A DNA stretch of 64,000 bases, taken from NCBI GenBank assembly GCA_963924555.1, contig OZ004584.1, forward strand, positions 5,517,001 to 5,581,000, read 5' to 3'. The translations under genes and the position numbers were made by a program. The notes below the pieces were generated by a model. That model did not search any database. It saw nothing but the letters and a program-made list of their open reading frames with translations, and had not been told where the DNA came from. Shown piece after piece: positions 41,770 through 53,357 of this stretch. This stretch comes from Crambe crambe (lineage: Eukaryota > Porifera > Demospongiae > Poecilosclerida > Crambeidae). The stretch's first letter is position 1. Each line of letters starts with the position of its first letter.

Positions 41770-43182
41770 ATGGAAGAAGAAAATGAATATGAAGTGATAA
41801 CTGATGACGATCAGTACTATACTGTTCCTTCAAGAGCCAAGCCTCAGAATCCATCTGCATCTGAAAATCAAGTTCCTTCAAGAGATGAGCCTCAAAATCC
41901 ATCTGCATCCGAAAATCAAGTTCCTTCAAGAGTCGAGCCTCAAAATGCATCTGTATCTGCAAATCTTTATCAGATTAGGTCACAGTATAAAATGCCTGCT
42001 TGTAGTTGGATGTGTGCATTTTTACTGGTTGGATTCATCTTAGTAGGTAGTGCTGCATTCATTAGCTTGGGTCTTACCTTATGGAATATCAATTCCAACT
42101 TTAAAACACAAACTATGGGGCTCCAGGCTTCTAATGTAGCTGAACTTGAAAGAAGATTAACACAGCTTCAGGTTTCTGTGAACAATAATACATCAGAATG
42201 TGAAAGAAAAATACTGGAGCTTCGGAATTTATCAAATGACAGTATATCTGAACTCGAAAGAAGTCTAATACAAATTCAGATATTTGAAAATAATCGCAAT
42301 GACATTCAGAGTAATATTTCAAAGTCATTAGATTCTAAACTAAACAATATCATTCGATCATTGACTGGACAATACTCGAATCTTCCGGCTGATTCATGTT
42401 CCCTTGTCTTGCAGTTGAATTCCTCCTCCCCATCAGGTCACTACTGGATCAGATCCTCCAATGGCTCTGCTGTACGTGTGTACTGTGACATGACCAGGTC
42501 CTGTGGTAACATCACTGGAGGGTGGATGAGAGTGGCTAGTCTGGACTGGAGCAATGAATCTCTTCCATGTCCCGATGGATTCAGACAACGCAGTGACTCT
42601 GGCATCCACTCTTGTGGAATCAACTCCACAACTGGTTCATGTCCTTCTTTGATTTTCAAAACATACAGCACTTTGTATAGTAGAGTCTGTGGCAAGATTA
42701 ATGGTTATCAAGTGGGTACTACTGATGCCTTCGCTCTGTATGGGCGTGGTTCAAACACAGATATCGACTCTAATTACGTGGATGGTGTTAGTCTTACACA
42801 TGGAAGCAATCCTAGGAGACACATCTGGACTTTTGTTGCAGCTCATAATGATGACATTAGATCGTTACCTGGACCTAGTTACTGTCAGTGTGTGAGACCA
42901 AGTGATATGGGAATCATGCCCCCTCCTTCTTTTGTGTGAATAGATTACTTCTGTGATACAGGAAATCGGAGAGGAAATCCATATGGTTTATTTCTTGCTG
43001 ATGATCCCCTGTGGGATGGGGCTGGTTGTGCTTCTACTAGCACATGCTGTTCCTTCAATAACCCCCCGTGGTTCCACAAGCAACTCCCACCAGCCACCAC
43101 TGACGACATAGAGATGAGGGTGTGTCGTGATGAGGGCAATGAAAACATCGCTATATCGAATGTTGAAATTTATGTACAGTAG
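41770..43182 (+). pseudogene. Type II FReD-like receptor (copy I) with one nonsense codon
   Basis: The tail has YEVI and YYTVP tyrosines and three 16-residue repeats; stalk of one lengthened module plus terminal module. The ectodomain has TTDAFALYGRGSNTDID and HNDDIRSLPGPSYCQC. A single base change turns GGA into TGA at 42937-42939 inside FVGMDYFCDTG. The frame then stays open and recognisable to the family stop at 43180-43182. It would make 389 residues lacking the last quarter. Either a young pseudogene or a truncated product. Confidence 0.88.
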
Positions 43183-44091
43183 TAAGTTTGCTGAGACATC
43201 TTCACTATAAAGTAGTTTAGTGACTTTATATAATGCATTAACACTATAGTCATGACATGAGTGCTTAGTTTTAAATGTGCAAGAACTTGGTAGAATCTTT
43301 TTGAAAGTATAGTATTGTGGATGAGTGGGTGTGGTGTCAGCAGGGGAGTAACAAGCAAATTAGAATTGGTCAAGCTGTTCTAACCACACCCTTAATGGGT
43401 GTGTCCTAACTTCACCCATCAATCATAACATTGCAATCGATTACAAAAAAATTGAGTCTACTGTGTGAAACGGTGTGGCACAATTTTTCCCACAGGTGCC
43501 TTTCACACCACTTCTGACCAGGATTTAACTTCCCAAAATGTTTCTCATTGAAGCAGAGTGAAAAGTTATCTGTGGACAGTAGCTATCTACACTAAGTTCT
43601 CACTGATCATAGCTAGAGGCCATGGCCTGACTGGCCGGAGTGCTTCCTATGCCCCTAGAGTAACAATAAGAAAAAGCAAGAATAACAACAATAGCGAAGA
43701 AAATAAGATCTAAAAACTTCCTGTTTTGTATGTAGTACTAGCTATGATAGCTCAACAACACTTTGATGGTTGCCATAGCATTACTGTAAATGTGTATTTC
43801 CTATACCGTTGCTATATACGTAAGCCATTCTGAAAGTTGCAACTACGTAGCTGCAGCACTGTGATAGAATAATCCACTGCTCAAACAATGTCATAGCAAC
43901 CATAAATTGGATTACAGATAATCGAGTCAACTGCAATTTGACCTTGTGACGGATGGGATCATGTGACTATCATATGACTCCATATTCACATGCACAGCCC
44001 CACTAGTTGACAATCATGATCAAACACACTCCACTGACACAAGATCATGTCACTATCATGTGATCTATCTTCCTACACACACAGCCCACAG
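43183..44091. other. Receptor I 3' flank and PTPN intron block
   Basis: Hairpin at 43385-43403, the roughly 180-bp segment in orientation A (about 43455-43600), then the block of position 1 up to a PDZ exon acceptor. Confidence 0.65.
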
Positions 44092-46262
44092 AGTACTACA
44101 ATGAGCAGAATGCGTTTGAAGAGCGGATAAGTCAAGTGAGTATGGATGACCTTGCAGCTGAGGGTCTACTCCTCATCAGAATGCAGCCAAACCAACAAGG
44201 GAGGTACGGCTTCATCGTCAAGGTAACTGGACAGTATTGAGTGTAGTAGGATAGAAAATTTCTTTATGGTTTTGCTAAATTTAAAGCATTTGCTGCTACA
44301 TAAAAGGATGTAATTGTAGTTGTTGCCTCAATTGCAGGGTGGAGCCAATGAAAGAATGCCAGTAATAGTGACCAAAATCACTCCCGATTCACCGATGAGA
44401 TGTTAAGCATGCCAGTGAAAACCCATCATTCATCTTTGAAGGGGTTGGAGTGAATAGGAAATACACGTTGGTGCACTGCAATAACAAGAATGTGTACTTT
44501 ATACCAACTATAAACAATATAACAGTAAAGGTATCTTACTGTTTACAGAGGGCATTCAAAGATATCAAAAGATATGCAGTAAACATTTTCACTTTCAGAG
44601 TGTAGCTTAGAAGTGGAAAGCTGTTTATTGGAGTTTGCAGCATTCTTGCAACAATAAAGTGAAAGCCACATGTGCATTGGCAACAATGTCTAATTTCTGA
44701 TTGTTAAAATCTTCATTCTCATGTTTTATAGCTTTTGATGGCCACCCAACTTTGCCAAGTGGTTGGCCATATGACCAGCTGCTGGAAAAATTATTTTTTA
44801 CTCTGAATGCACCACTTTTTAACCACTTTCTTTGGCCTAATCTTGTTTGATGATGCTTGCAGGCTGCTACTTGTAATCCCCCTGTGGAGGAAGGAGACCA
44901 AGTCCTCTATATCAACAACAGAGCCATCACCGAGAAAACACACGAACAGATTATCTTGTTGATCAAGTCCAGCAGGTAAAGGGTTATACCTTGGAGGGGA
45001 TAATTACTTGGGCTGAAACCCTGAACTTTGTGTACTCTCATTTTGGTCCCAGTGAACTGATGATAATAGTGAAGCCTCGTAACCTCCAGCGAGTGAACCC
45101 GACACTGCGAAGTTCAGCTGCTACAATGGACAATGATCCGGGACACATGCTATGCACAGCTCTGAGCAAAACTTTAGCAAGCAGTAGTCGTTCATTGCAG
45201 GTACTGATAATAGGAACTAACCTAACTCCTACAATTAAGTACTCTTTATTCACTGTATGCTAATGGAAACTAACCTAACTCCTACAATTAACTACTCTTA
45301 AGTCATTCTCTTTAACTGATTCTGTAATGTCTTTCTTTTTTCAAGCGCTGGGATCGGTCGAACTGGAGTCCTGATATTGATGGAAACGGCACTTTGCAAG
45401 ATGGAGGTGCTGGAACCTATCTACCCTCTAGAGATCGTTCGTCACATGAGAGACCAGAGAGGGATGCTTGTTCAAACACCAGTAAGTTCCCTCCACGGAA
45501 GAATGTAGTAGGCATTCTCCATTCCCTTTATCTCTCCCTTTCTCTTTCCCCATTCTGCAGTACCAGTACCAGTTTGTGTGCGAGAGTATTTGAAAGCTTA
45601 TGAAGGTAAGTGTAAATATTTGCAATCTAGCTAGCTACAATGTAGGGGGATTTTCAGTTCATCATCATAATTATAGGACTGTTAGAAATAAATGTAGCTG
45701 TTATAGCAGTTATATCTGATCTGATTGTCCTAGCTAGACTAATAGGATTGTATAACTTCTAACTTGATAGTATTATTAGCTGAATAGCTGCTTGATGATC
45801 ATCCAAGAACTCACTTTACTATCATGTCTTGCAGATGACTATGTTGAAGTTGAACTTCCTAACCGACCTCTGTCTGTGGCTGCCACTGCTAACAAAACAA
45901 TTGCCTGACGACTGGTGAACTTTATTTTTATGCTCGTCCATGCATTAATTATTAGTTTTGTCATAACTACAACTATTATGCATACAATCATTCATAATAC
46001 GACTCTTCATCATCTATTACAATAATAATTTTTCATTACCCTCGTAATTACTATGTACATCACAACTGTTGTGGACTTGTGACTACACATAGCTAAGCCA
46101 AAACAACTTGGTATAAGAATAGACACTAGTAACTAAGTGCTAGTCTGAATTTCCATGTTAAACCCCTTACCTACCCAACATGACTTCTATTTTTCACAAA
46201 CTACCCTTTCTACTTGCAGATCAAGAAGAACCTGTTCATCACACAACTGCCATGTTCATTTC
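44092..46262 (+). pseudogene. PTPN-type gene copy 2, internal deletion, with FERM exon start
   Basis: PDZ exons 44092-44222 (YYNEQNAFEERIS through GRYGFIVK), 44338-44391, 44863-44975 and from 45053. At about 45152 the sequence jumps, removing most PTP exons. Exons 45346-45481 ([16 protein letters not shown]), 45561-45605 (one T short, giving a stop) and 45835-45908 (terminal, TGA) remain, then a FERM exon start at 46220 is cut off near 46262. The catalytic Cys exon is lost. Not functional as a phosphatase. Confidence 0.83.
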
Positions 46263-46888
46263 CAAATTTAAGAACCACAGCAATAAATATGTGCTAGGGA
46301 GATTTGGGGGAAATTGATCCAATTATGAAGCAAAAAATAATGCTAAAAGTGGCAGCCTGTAAGTGAAGCCAACATGGAGCCTCTAAATAACTTGCACCCT
46401 TCCTCATGGCCCAGTCCTAGTCCTGCAACCCCACCTATCTAATCCGGCATAATTAACTGTAATGCTCAAAAAGTGGTATGGCCATCACCCTACCAGCCCT
46501 ACTGCTAACTATGGGCCTGGGAAGTGCATGCTTATTGTACCTGACAGTGTGCAGTTTAACAATGGCTAACCAGTGTTCTTTAACTGTGTGGATTTCAACG
46601 ATATAATGCTCTTGCATGTCCATAAAGAAAAATTCGTAGCTAAATGATAGATTTTTTGGTGTGATCAATAATAACTAATTTTCCACATGTTGTTCGTACA
46701 TTATATCATAGATTACATGAAATGTGCACTGTACAATGATGCAAGTGCCCCCTCAGTCAAAAATAGCTTCCAGCACCCCTGCTAGTGGGTTGTGCATTAG
46801 TAGAATACGTAAGTTATCTGACATAAAAGAGACACATGCAACCAGAGTGGATTAATTTAACTTGCTAATGTAACTGTTTACTAAAGCC
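46263..46888. other. Non-coding stretch
   Basis: No gene recognised. Unlike most of the array it is not obviously duplicated in the window. Confidence 0.45.
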
Positions 46889-46960
46889 ATGGAAGAAGAA
46901 AGTGCTTATGAGTTTGTAGATGCTAAATGCATTACATTGTTGGATAAAAACCCTTCCTAG
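46889..46960 (+). pseudogene. Possible receptor tail fragment
   Basis: A Kozak-like ATG opens 23 codons reading MEEESAYEFVDAKC, close in form to the receptor tails (MEEENxYEMI), then TAG. No membrane segment follows. Weak; may be the relic of a divergent member. Confidence 0.35.
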
Positions 46961-47760
46961 ACACTTTGAATTTTGTTTAAAGTTGAAGGAACTTCGTACA
47001 GGGTAGCTCATTGCAGCACAAGTAACCCCCTATAAATGGATGGAAAGTGCTGGTAGCATTGAGAGATCTAACTGCCTCCCCTCATGAACTTCCAGATATA
47101 TACAGCCCTGAAACATATGCTACAAAAATAAATAATATTTTGATAGTTAACTTTTTTTTTTCTTCAAATAAACAACCCTGCATGCATAACAATTAGACAT
47201 TAGAAACAGCTTTAGCTTTCAGTGAGAGTATGTATGTGATTATGACATGCTATGGCTAGCTACGTGTATCCATGCAGGGCTATTTGGATTTGCTATCAAA
47301 ATATTGTCTGTGTAGCTAATGTGTTTATTTTAGTAGCATATGCATGTTTTTCAGCAGTTAGACCTCTCAATGCTACAAAAACAGGTCTTGCAAGCTTTAA
47401 ATTGTTATACTTGAGTACACTACCCTTAGGCTTGAGCCAATATGCTTAAAATACTGAACTTTTTTTATTCCCTATATTTATATACATAATTATTCCCTTG
47501 GATACTTCTCTATTAAAAGTTATTATTCTAATATAATCAGCTGTTATATTGTAGCATTGATGTGGTTTCAACAGGCAAGATCTTGCTGTTCATGAAATCA
47601 AGATTTTAATAAAGAAAAAAATACTCTTCAGTGGTTCACTTGTTAGCTATACATTAATTTATTGAAATTAGGAGGGTAGGAGTGATAGGAATGCAGCTAA
47701 ATTTTATGGCTATCCCTACTTCACTTTTTATTTAGAAGAAATTTTTTACACTCATTGTAT
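46961..47760. other. Non-coding stretch
   Basis: AT-rich; ends with a piece of the palindromic repeat family (about 47705-47760). Confidence 0.45.
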
Positions 47761-48549
47761 TATGCATATCATCTCCTTTCATGTCCTAACAATAACTGAT
47801 ATGTGTTCAATGTTGTAGTTTATTATGCACCCACCATGCAGGGTACTAAACCATGTGTTATGTAAGTGTGCAACAAACTGAAAACCAAGTGTTATATGCA
47901 CCTATATTATAGTTCTAGTACTACCTAAGCTGCTAACATTAGACCTAACAAGTTTAGTAAGTACCACTCCAGTGCATCACTAGTTATGTGGATAGTTCCT
48001 TCTCCTACACCTTTACAGAGTTGTTTCTACCACACAGTGGACTATTTTCGAGGGGTAAAATTTCATGTTAGCTAATGGGAAAATGGGTTAAATTTTCACA
48101 GATGGTTGGTTGGTGTAGTGCATGCAGTTGTAGCCATGTGTGCTATAATGTGCAACAAAACATCTATTGTCTAAACATATGAAGTGAGCTTCAAGAGTCT
48201 GTGCTAGAAGTAGAAGTTGTGACTATGACTAACTCACTCGTGGCAGAAATCCAGTCATGGATCATAGCTACATGACATACAATCTAAGCCTTCCTGACAT
48301 GGACAATCTTCCACAGCAACTTTCTTCACCAGCGAATTTGCTGATAAGATGATACTATCCTTGAAAAAGTGCCATGGGAATCCAGAAGACAAGTTTTTTT
48401 TTGCATTTGAAGTATCAGATTTTGCTACTGCAATGATCTAGAACTAACATGGGGGTGTGGATAGCATGCGCGGTAGATATATTATTCATTGGTTAAATTT
48501 TCGTTGATTTAGGGTATCCACAAAAACCGAACAAAACAACAAAAAGTGG
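47761..48549 (+). repeat. Duplicated upstream block of receptor J
   Basis: Second copy of the 18300 block, with small indels, up to the promoter. Confidence 0.8.
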
Positions 48550-48557
48550 TATAAAAA
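48550..48557 (+). promoter_or_regulatory. TATA box of receptor copy J
   Basis: TATAAAAA in the conserved core, 114 bp before the ATG. Confidence 0.8.
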
Positions 48558-48663
48558 CAGCTTCAGCTCACAGCAAGAAGCAGTTATCCTATTGACATTT
48601 CCACACAGTCAATTGTGAATTAACTATCATTCTCTGCAAGAGTTCAGCTATCTGTCCTTAGTC

Positions 48664-50235
48664 ATGGAAGAAGAAAATCAATATGAAATGATCACTCTTG
48701 ACAATCAATGCTATAATGTTCCTTCAAGTGACAAGCCTCAAAATCCATCTGGATCTGAAAAACGAGTTCCTTCAAGAGACGAGCCTCAAAATTTATCCAG
48801 ATCTGAAAAACAAGTTCCTTCAAGAGATGAGCCTCAAAATCTGTCTGCATATGAAGATCTTAAGTCACAGTATAAAATGCCTGCTTGTAGTTGGATGTGT
48901 TTTATTTTACTGGTTGGATTCATCTTAGTAGGTAGTGCTGCATTCATTAGCTTGGGTCTTACCTCATGGAATATCAACTCCAACTTAAGGACAAAAACTA
49001 TAGGGCTTCAGGCTTCTAATGTAGCTGAACTTGAAAGAAGATTAGCACAGCTTCAGGTTTCTGTGAACAATAATACATTGGAATGCGACAGAAAGCTATT
49101 AGAGCTTCGAAATGACAGTACATCTGAACTTGAAAGAAGATTAGCACAGCTTCAGGTTTCTGTGAACAATAATACATTGGAATGCGACAGAAAGCTATTA
49201 GAGCTTCGAAATGACAGTACATCTGAACTTGAAAGAAGATTAACACAGCTTCAGGTTTCTCTGAACAATAATACATCAGAATGTGAAAGGAGAATAATGG
49301 AGCTTCGGAATGATACTACATCTGAACTCGAAAGAAGACTAACACAACTTCAGACATTTGAAAATAATCGCGATGATATTCAGAATAGGAATATTTTGTT
49401 ATTGGTTAGGTTATTAACTGGTTTAGCTTCTTCATGTTCTGCTATCTTTGCAATGTATCCCTCCTCCCCATCAGGTCACTACTGGATCAGGCACTCCAAT
49501 GGCTCTGCTGTACGTGTGTACTGTGACATGACCAGGTCCTGTGGTAACATCACTGGAGGGTGGATGAGAGTGGCTAGTCTGGACTGGAGCAATGAATCTC
49601 TTCCATGTCCCAATGAATTCAGAGAACGCAATGACTCTGACATCCGCACTTGTGGAATCAACTTCATAAATGGTTCATGTTCTTCTTTGATTTTCGAAAC
49701 ATACAGCACTTTGTATAGTAGAGTCTGTGGCAAGATAATTGCTTATCAAGTAGGTACTCCAGATGCATTCAGTACAATGCAAGGGCGTGGTTCAAGGATA
49801 ACAATCGACTCTAATTACGTGGATGGTGTTAGTCTCACGCATGGAAGCAATCCTAGGAGACACATCTGGACTTTTGTTACTGCTCATGATGATAACATTA
49901 GAGTCAGAGCAGATTTTGTATCTAGTATCTGTCGGTGTGTGAAGCCAGGTGATATAAGAATCCTTCCTTCTCCTTCTTTTGTGGGAATGGACTACTTCTG
50001 TGATACAGGAAGTCGGAATAGGTCACATGTTGGACAGTTTAACCCTGATGATCCCCTGTGGGATGGGGCTGGGTGTGCTTCTAATAGCAGATGCTGTTCT
50101 TTCAATAACCCCCCGTGGTTCAACAAGCAACTCCCATCAGCCACCACTGACGACATAGAGATGAGGGTGTGTCGTGATGAGGGCAGAAACAATGAAGACA
50201 TCGCCATATCGAATGTTGAAATTTATGTACAGTAG
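48664..50235 (+). CDS. Type II FReD-like receptor (copy J), longest stalk, chimeric
   Basis: 523 residues, the longest copy. The tail has YEMI and YNVP six residues apart and three 16-residue repeats. Membrane segment after CSWMC. The stalk has three 33-residue modules in exact 99-bp steps (module starts 49027, 49126, 49225) and the terminal module at 49324. The neck (LVRLLTGLASSCSAIF) is that of copies A and N, but from about 49530 the ectodomain is that of copy C (CPNEFRERNDSDIR, NIRVRADFVSSICRC, NRSHVGQFNPDDP), and the 3' flank also follows C. This indicates exchange within the gene. Confidence 0.93.
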   Translation: MEEENQYEMITLDNQCYNVPSSDKPQNPSGSEKRVPSRDEPQNLSRSEKQVPSRDEPQNLSAYEDLKSQYKMPACSWMCFILLVGFILVGSAAFISLGLTSWNINSNLRTKTIGLQASNVAELERRLAQLQVSVNNNTLECDRKLLELRNDSTSELERRLAQLQVSVNNNTLECDRKLLELRNDSTSELERRLTQLQVSLNNNTSECERRIMELRNDTTSELERRLTQLQTFENNRDDIQNRNILLLVRLLTGLASSCSAIFAMYPSSPSGHYWIRHSNGSAVRVYCDMTRSCGNITGGWMRVASLDWSNESLPCPNEFRERNDSDIRTCGINFINGSCSSLIFETYSTLYSRVCGKIIAYQVGTPDAFSTMQGRGSRITIDSNYVDGVSLTHGSNPRRHIWTFVTAHDDNIRVRADFVSSICRCVKPGDIRILPSPSFVGMDYFCDTGSRNRSHVGQFNPDDPLWDGAGCASNSRCCSFNNPPWFNKQLPSATTDDIEMRVCRDEGRNNEDIAISNVEIYVQ

Positions 50236-51045
50236 TGTGCTGAGACATCTTCACTATAAAGTAGTTCAGTGACTTTTATTCATGAGGAGTGCTATCTTAC
50301 ATAAAACTTGGTAGAATCTTTCTTTTTGGAACTGTGTACATTATTTGTAGTATTGTATTTGTTTGATGAGTGTGAATGCTGTGGGTGTGGTGTCAGCAGG
50401 GGGAGTAGCAAGCAAATTCGAATTGGTCAGGCCATTCTAACCACACCCTTAATGGGTGTGTCCTAATTTCACTCATCAATCATAACATTGCAATTAGTTA
50501 CCAAAAAATTGAATCTATGCTGAGAATCACCGATTCACTGTCAAATGAAGGCGACCAGTAAAAATGGGCATGGCCCCACACATGGTCGTGCGTGAATGGG
50601 CATGTGTGTGGCACAATTTTTTCTACGGGTGCCTTCCACACTGCGTGTACTTCTGACCAGGATTTAACTTCCCAAAATGTTTTTCATTGAGGCAGAGTTA
50701 AAAGTTATCTGTGGACAGTAGCTAGCTATCTAGTTTATCTTGTTTTCTTTGCTATTGTTGTTGTTTTTGCTTTTTCTCATTGTTACTCTAGGGACATAGG
50801 AAGCACTCCAGCCAGTCAGGCCATGGCCTCTATGATCAGTGAGAACTTAGTGTAGTACATTAGAGATATCCTAGCCTGAAACCTGTAGGAAACTTGACGG
50901 TTCCTTCCTATTCAAAATATTATGAAATATGCTGTGCCTTTGTGTTTCTTACACTGTTTCCTACAATAAAATACACTGTGTTTCCTTCAAAAAACACAAG
51001 GAAAATCTCTTATTTCTCATAATAATTGTCAGTAGCTGCATACAG
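50236..51045. other. Receptor J 3' flank
   Basis: Hairpin 50442-50460; orientation-A segment about 50550-50720. Closely matches 26791-27587. Confidence 0.75.
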
Positions 51046-51053
51046 TATAAAAA
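51046..51053 (+). promoter_or_regulatory. TATA box of receptor copy K
   Basis: TATAAAAA, 86 bp before the ATG; same arrangement as copy D. Confidence 0.75.
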
Positions 51054-51131
51054 CAGCTTCAGCCCACAGCAGTAAGCAACACTGTCAATTATGAATTATC
51101 TCTGCAAGAGTTCAGCTATCTGTCCTTAGCC

Positions 51132-52250
51132 ATGGAAGAGGAAAATTATGAAATGATCACTCTTGACAATCAATGCTATAATGTTACTTCAAGAGACAAG
51201 CCTCAAAATCCATCTGCATCTGAAAAACAGGTTCCTTCAATAGACAAACCTCAAAATCCATCTACATATGAAAATCTTAAGTCACAGTATACAATGCCTG
51301 CTTGTAGTTGGATGTGTGCAATTTTACTGGTTGGATTCATTTTGGTAGGTAGTGCTGCATTTATTAGCTTGGGTCTCATTCAGAGTAATATTTCAAGGTC
51401 GTTAGATTCAAAACTAAACAATGTCATTCGGTCGTTGACTGGACAATACTTGAGTCTTCCAGCTGATTTGTGTTCCCATGTCTTGCAGTTGAATCCCTTC
51501 TCCCCATCAGATCACTACTGGATCAGATCCTCCAATGGCTCTGCTGTACATGTGTACTGTGACATGACCAGGTCCTGTGGTAACATCACTGGAGGGTGGA
51601 TGAGAGTGGCTAGTCTGAACTGGAGCAATGAATCTCTTCCATGTCCTGATTGATTCAGAGAACGCAGTGACTCTGGCATTCATACTTGTGGAATTGGCTC
51701 CACATCAACTGGTTCATGTTCTACTTTGACCTTTGAAACATACAGCACTGTGTATAGTAGAGTCTGTGGCAAGATAAATGCTTATCAAGTTGGTTCTACT
51801 GATGCATTTGATACACGACAACGTCATGGCAATATAACAATTGACTCTAATTACGTGGATGGTGTCAGTCTCACGCATGGAAGCAATCCTAGAAGACACA
51901 TCTGGACTTTTGTTGCTGCTCATGATGATCGTTATATATATTCTGAAACATGTCAGTGTACGAGACCAGGTGACAGCAGAATCATGGCTCCTCCTTCTTT
52001 TGTGGGAATGGATTACTTTTGTGATACAGGAAGTCGAACAGGAGTAGTGCATAATTCTTTCTTTGGTAATGATTCCCTGTGGGATGGGACTGGGTGTGCT
52101 TCTGCTAGCACATGCTGTTCCTTCAATAACCCCCCGTGGTTCCACAAGCGACTCCCATCAGCCACCACTGATGACATAGAGATGAGGGTGTGTCTTGATG
52201 AGGACACAGGAGACATTGCCATATCGAATGTTGAACTTTATGTGCAGTAG
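51132..52250 (+). pseudogene. Stalk-less receptor copy K with one nonsense codon
   Basis: The tail has YEMI and YNVT and two repeats. The membrane segment joins directly to the neck, so no coiled-coil modules. A single GGA-to-TGA change at 51651-51653 (in PCPDGFRER) interrupts an otherwise open 372-codon frame, which resumes through DTRQRHGNITID, RYIYSETCQCTRPG and TGVVHNSFFGND to the family C-terminus. Young pseudogene or truncated product. Confidence 0.88.
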
Positions 52251-53300
52251 TGTGCTGAGACATCTTCACTATAAAGATTAGTAGTTTAGTGACTTTATAT
52301 AATACATTAACACTATAGTCATAACATGATTGAGTGCTATCATAATCTGTCGTAGAACTTGGTAGAATCTTTTTGAAACTATATGGTATTGTATTTCGTT
52401 GTAGATTAGTGTAAATGCCATGAGAGTAGCAAGCAAATTCGAATTGGTCAGGCTGTTCTAACCACACCCTTAATGGGTGTGTCCTAACTTCACCCATCAA
52501 TCATAACATTGCAATCGATTACCAAAAAATTGAGTCTTAATCACCAGTCAAATGAAGGCAACAGGTAAAAATGGGCATGGCCCCACACATGGTCGTGTGT
52601 GAAATGGGCATGTGGGTGGCACAATTTTTTCTACGTACATGTGCCTTCCACACCACTTCTGACCAGGATTTAATTTCTCGAAATGTTTCTCATTGAGGCA
52701 GAGTGAAAAGTTATCTGTGGACAGTACACTATAAGTTCTCACTGATAGAGGCCGTGGCCTGACTGGCCGGAGTGCTTCCTATGCCCCTAGAGTAACAATA
52801 AGAAAAAGCAAAAATAACAACAATAGCAAAGAAAACAAAATAAAAAAACTTCCTGTTTTGTATGTAGTACTAGCTATGATAGCTCAACAACACTTTGATG
52901 GTTGCCATAGCATTACTGTAAATGTGTATTTCCTATACCGTTGCTATATACGTAGGCCATTCTAAAAGTTGCAACTACGTAGCTGCAGCACTGTGATAGA
53001 ATAATCCACTGCTCAAACAATGTCATAGCAACCATAAATTGGATTACAGATAATCGAGTCAACTGCAATTTGTTATAATTGACCTTGTGACGGATGGGAT
53101 CATGTGACTATCATATTCACATGCACAGCCCCACTAGTTGACAATCATGATCAAACACACTCCACTGACACAAGATCATGTGACTATCATGTGATCTATC
53201 TTCCTACACACACAGCCCACAGAGTACTTACGGTTTTGCTAAATTCAAGCATTTGCTGCTACATAAAAGGATGTAATTGTAGTTGTTGCTTCAATTGCAG
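52251..53300. other. Receptor K 3' flank and PTPN intron block
   Basis: Hairpin 52463-52481; orientation-A segment 52556-52731; the block of position 1 from about 52990. The first PDZ exon expected near 53220 is missing except for a few bases. Confidence 0.65.
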
Positions 53301-53357
53301 GGTGGAGCTGATGAAAGAATGCCAGTGATAGTGACCAAAATCACTCCAGATTCACCT
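53301..53357 (+). pseudogene. PTPN PDZ second-exon remnant
   Basis: 57 bp, reads GGADERMPVIVTKITPDSP between an AG acceptor and GTGAGA donor, the undamaged form of the exon at 446. Isolated. Confidence 0.8.
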
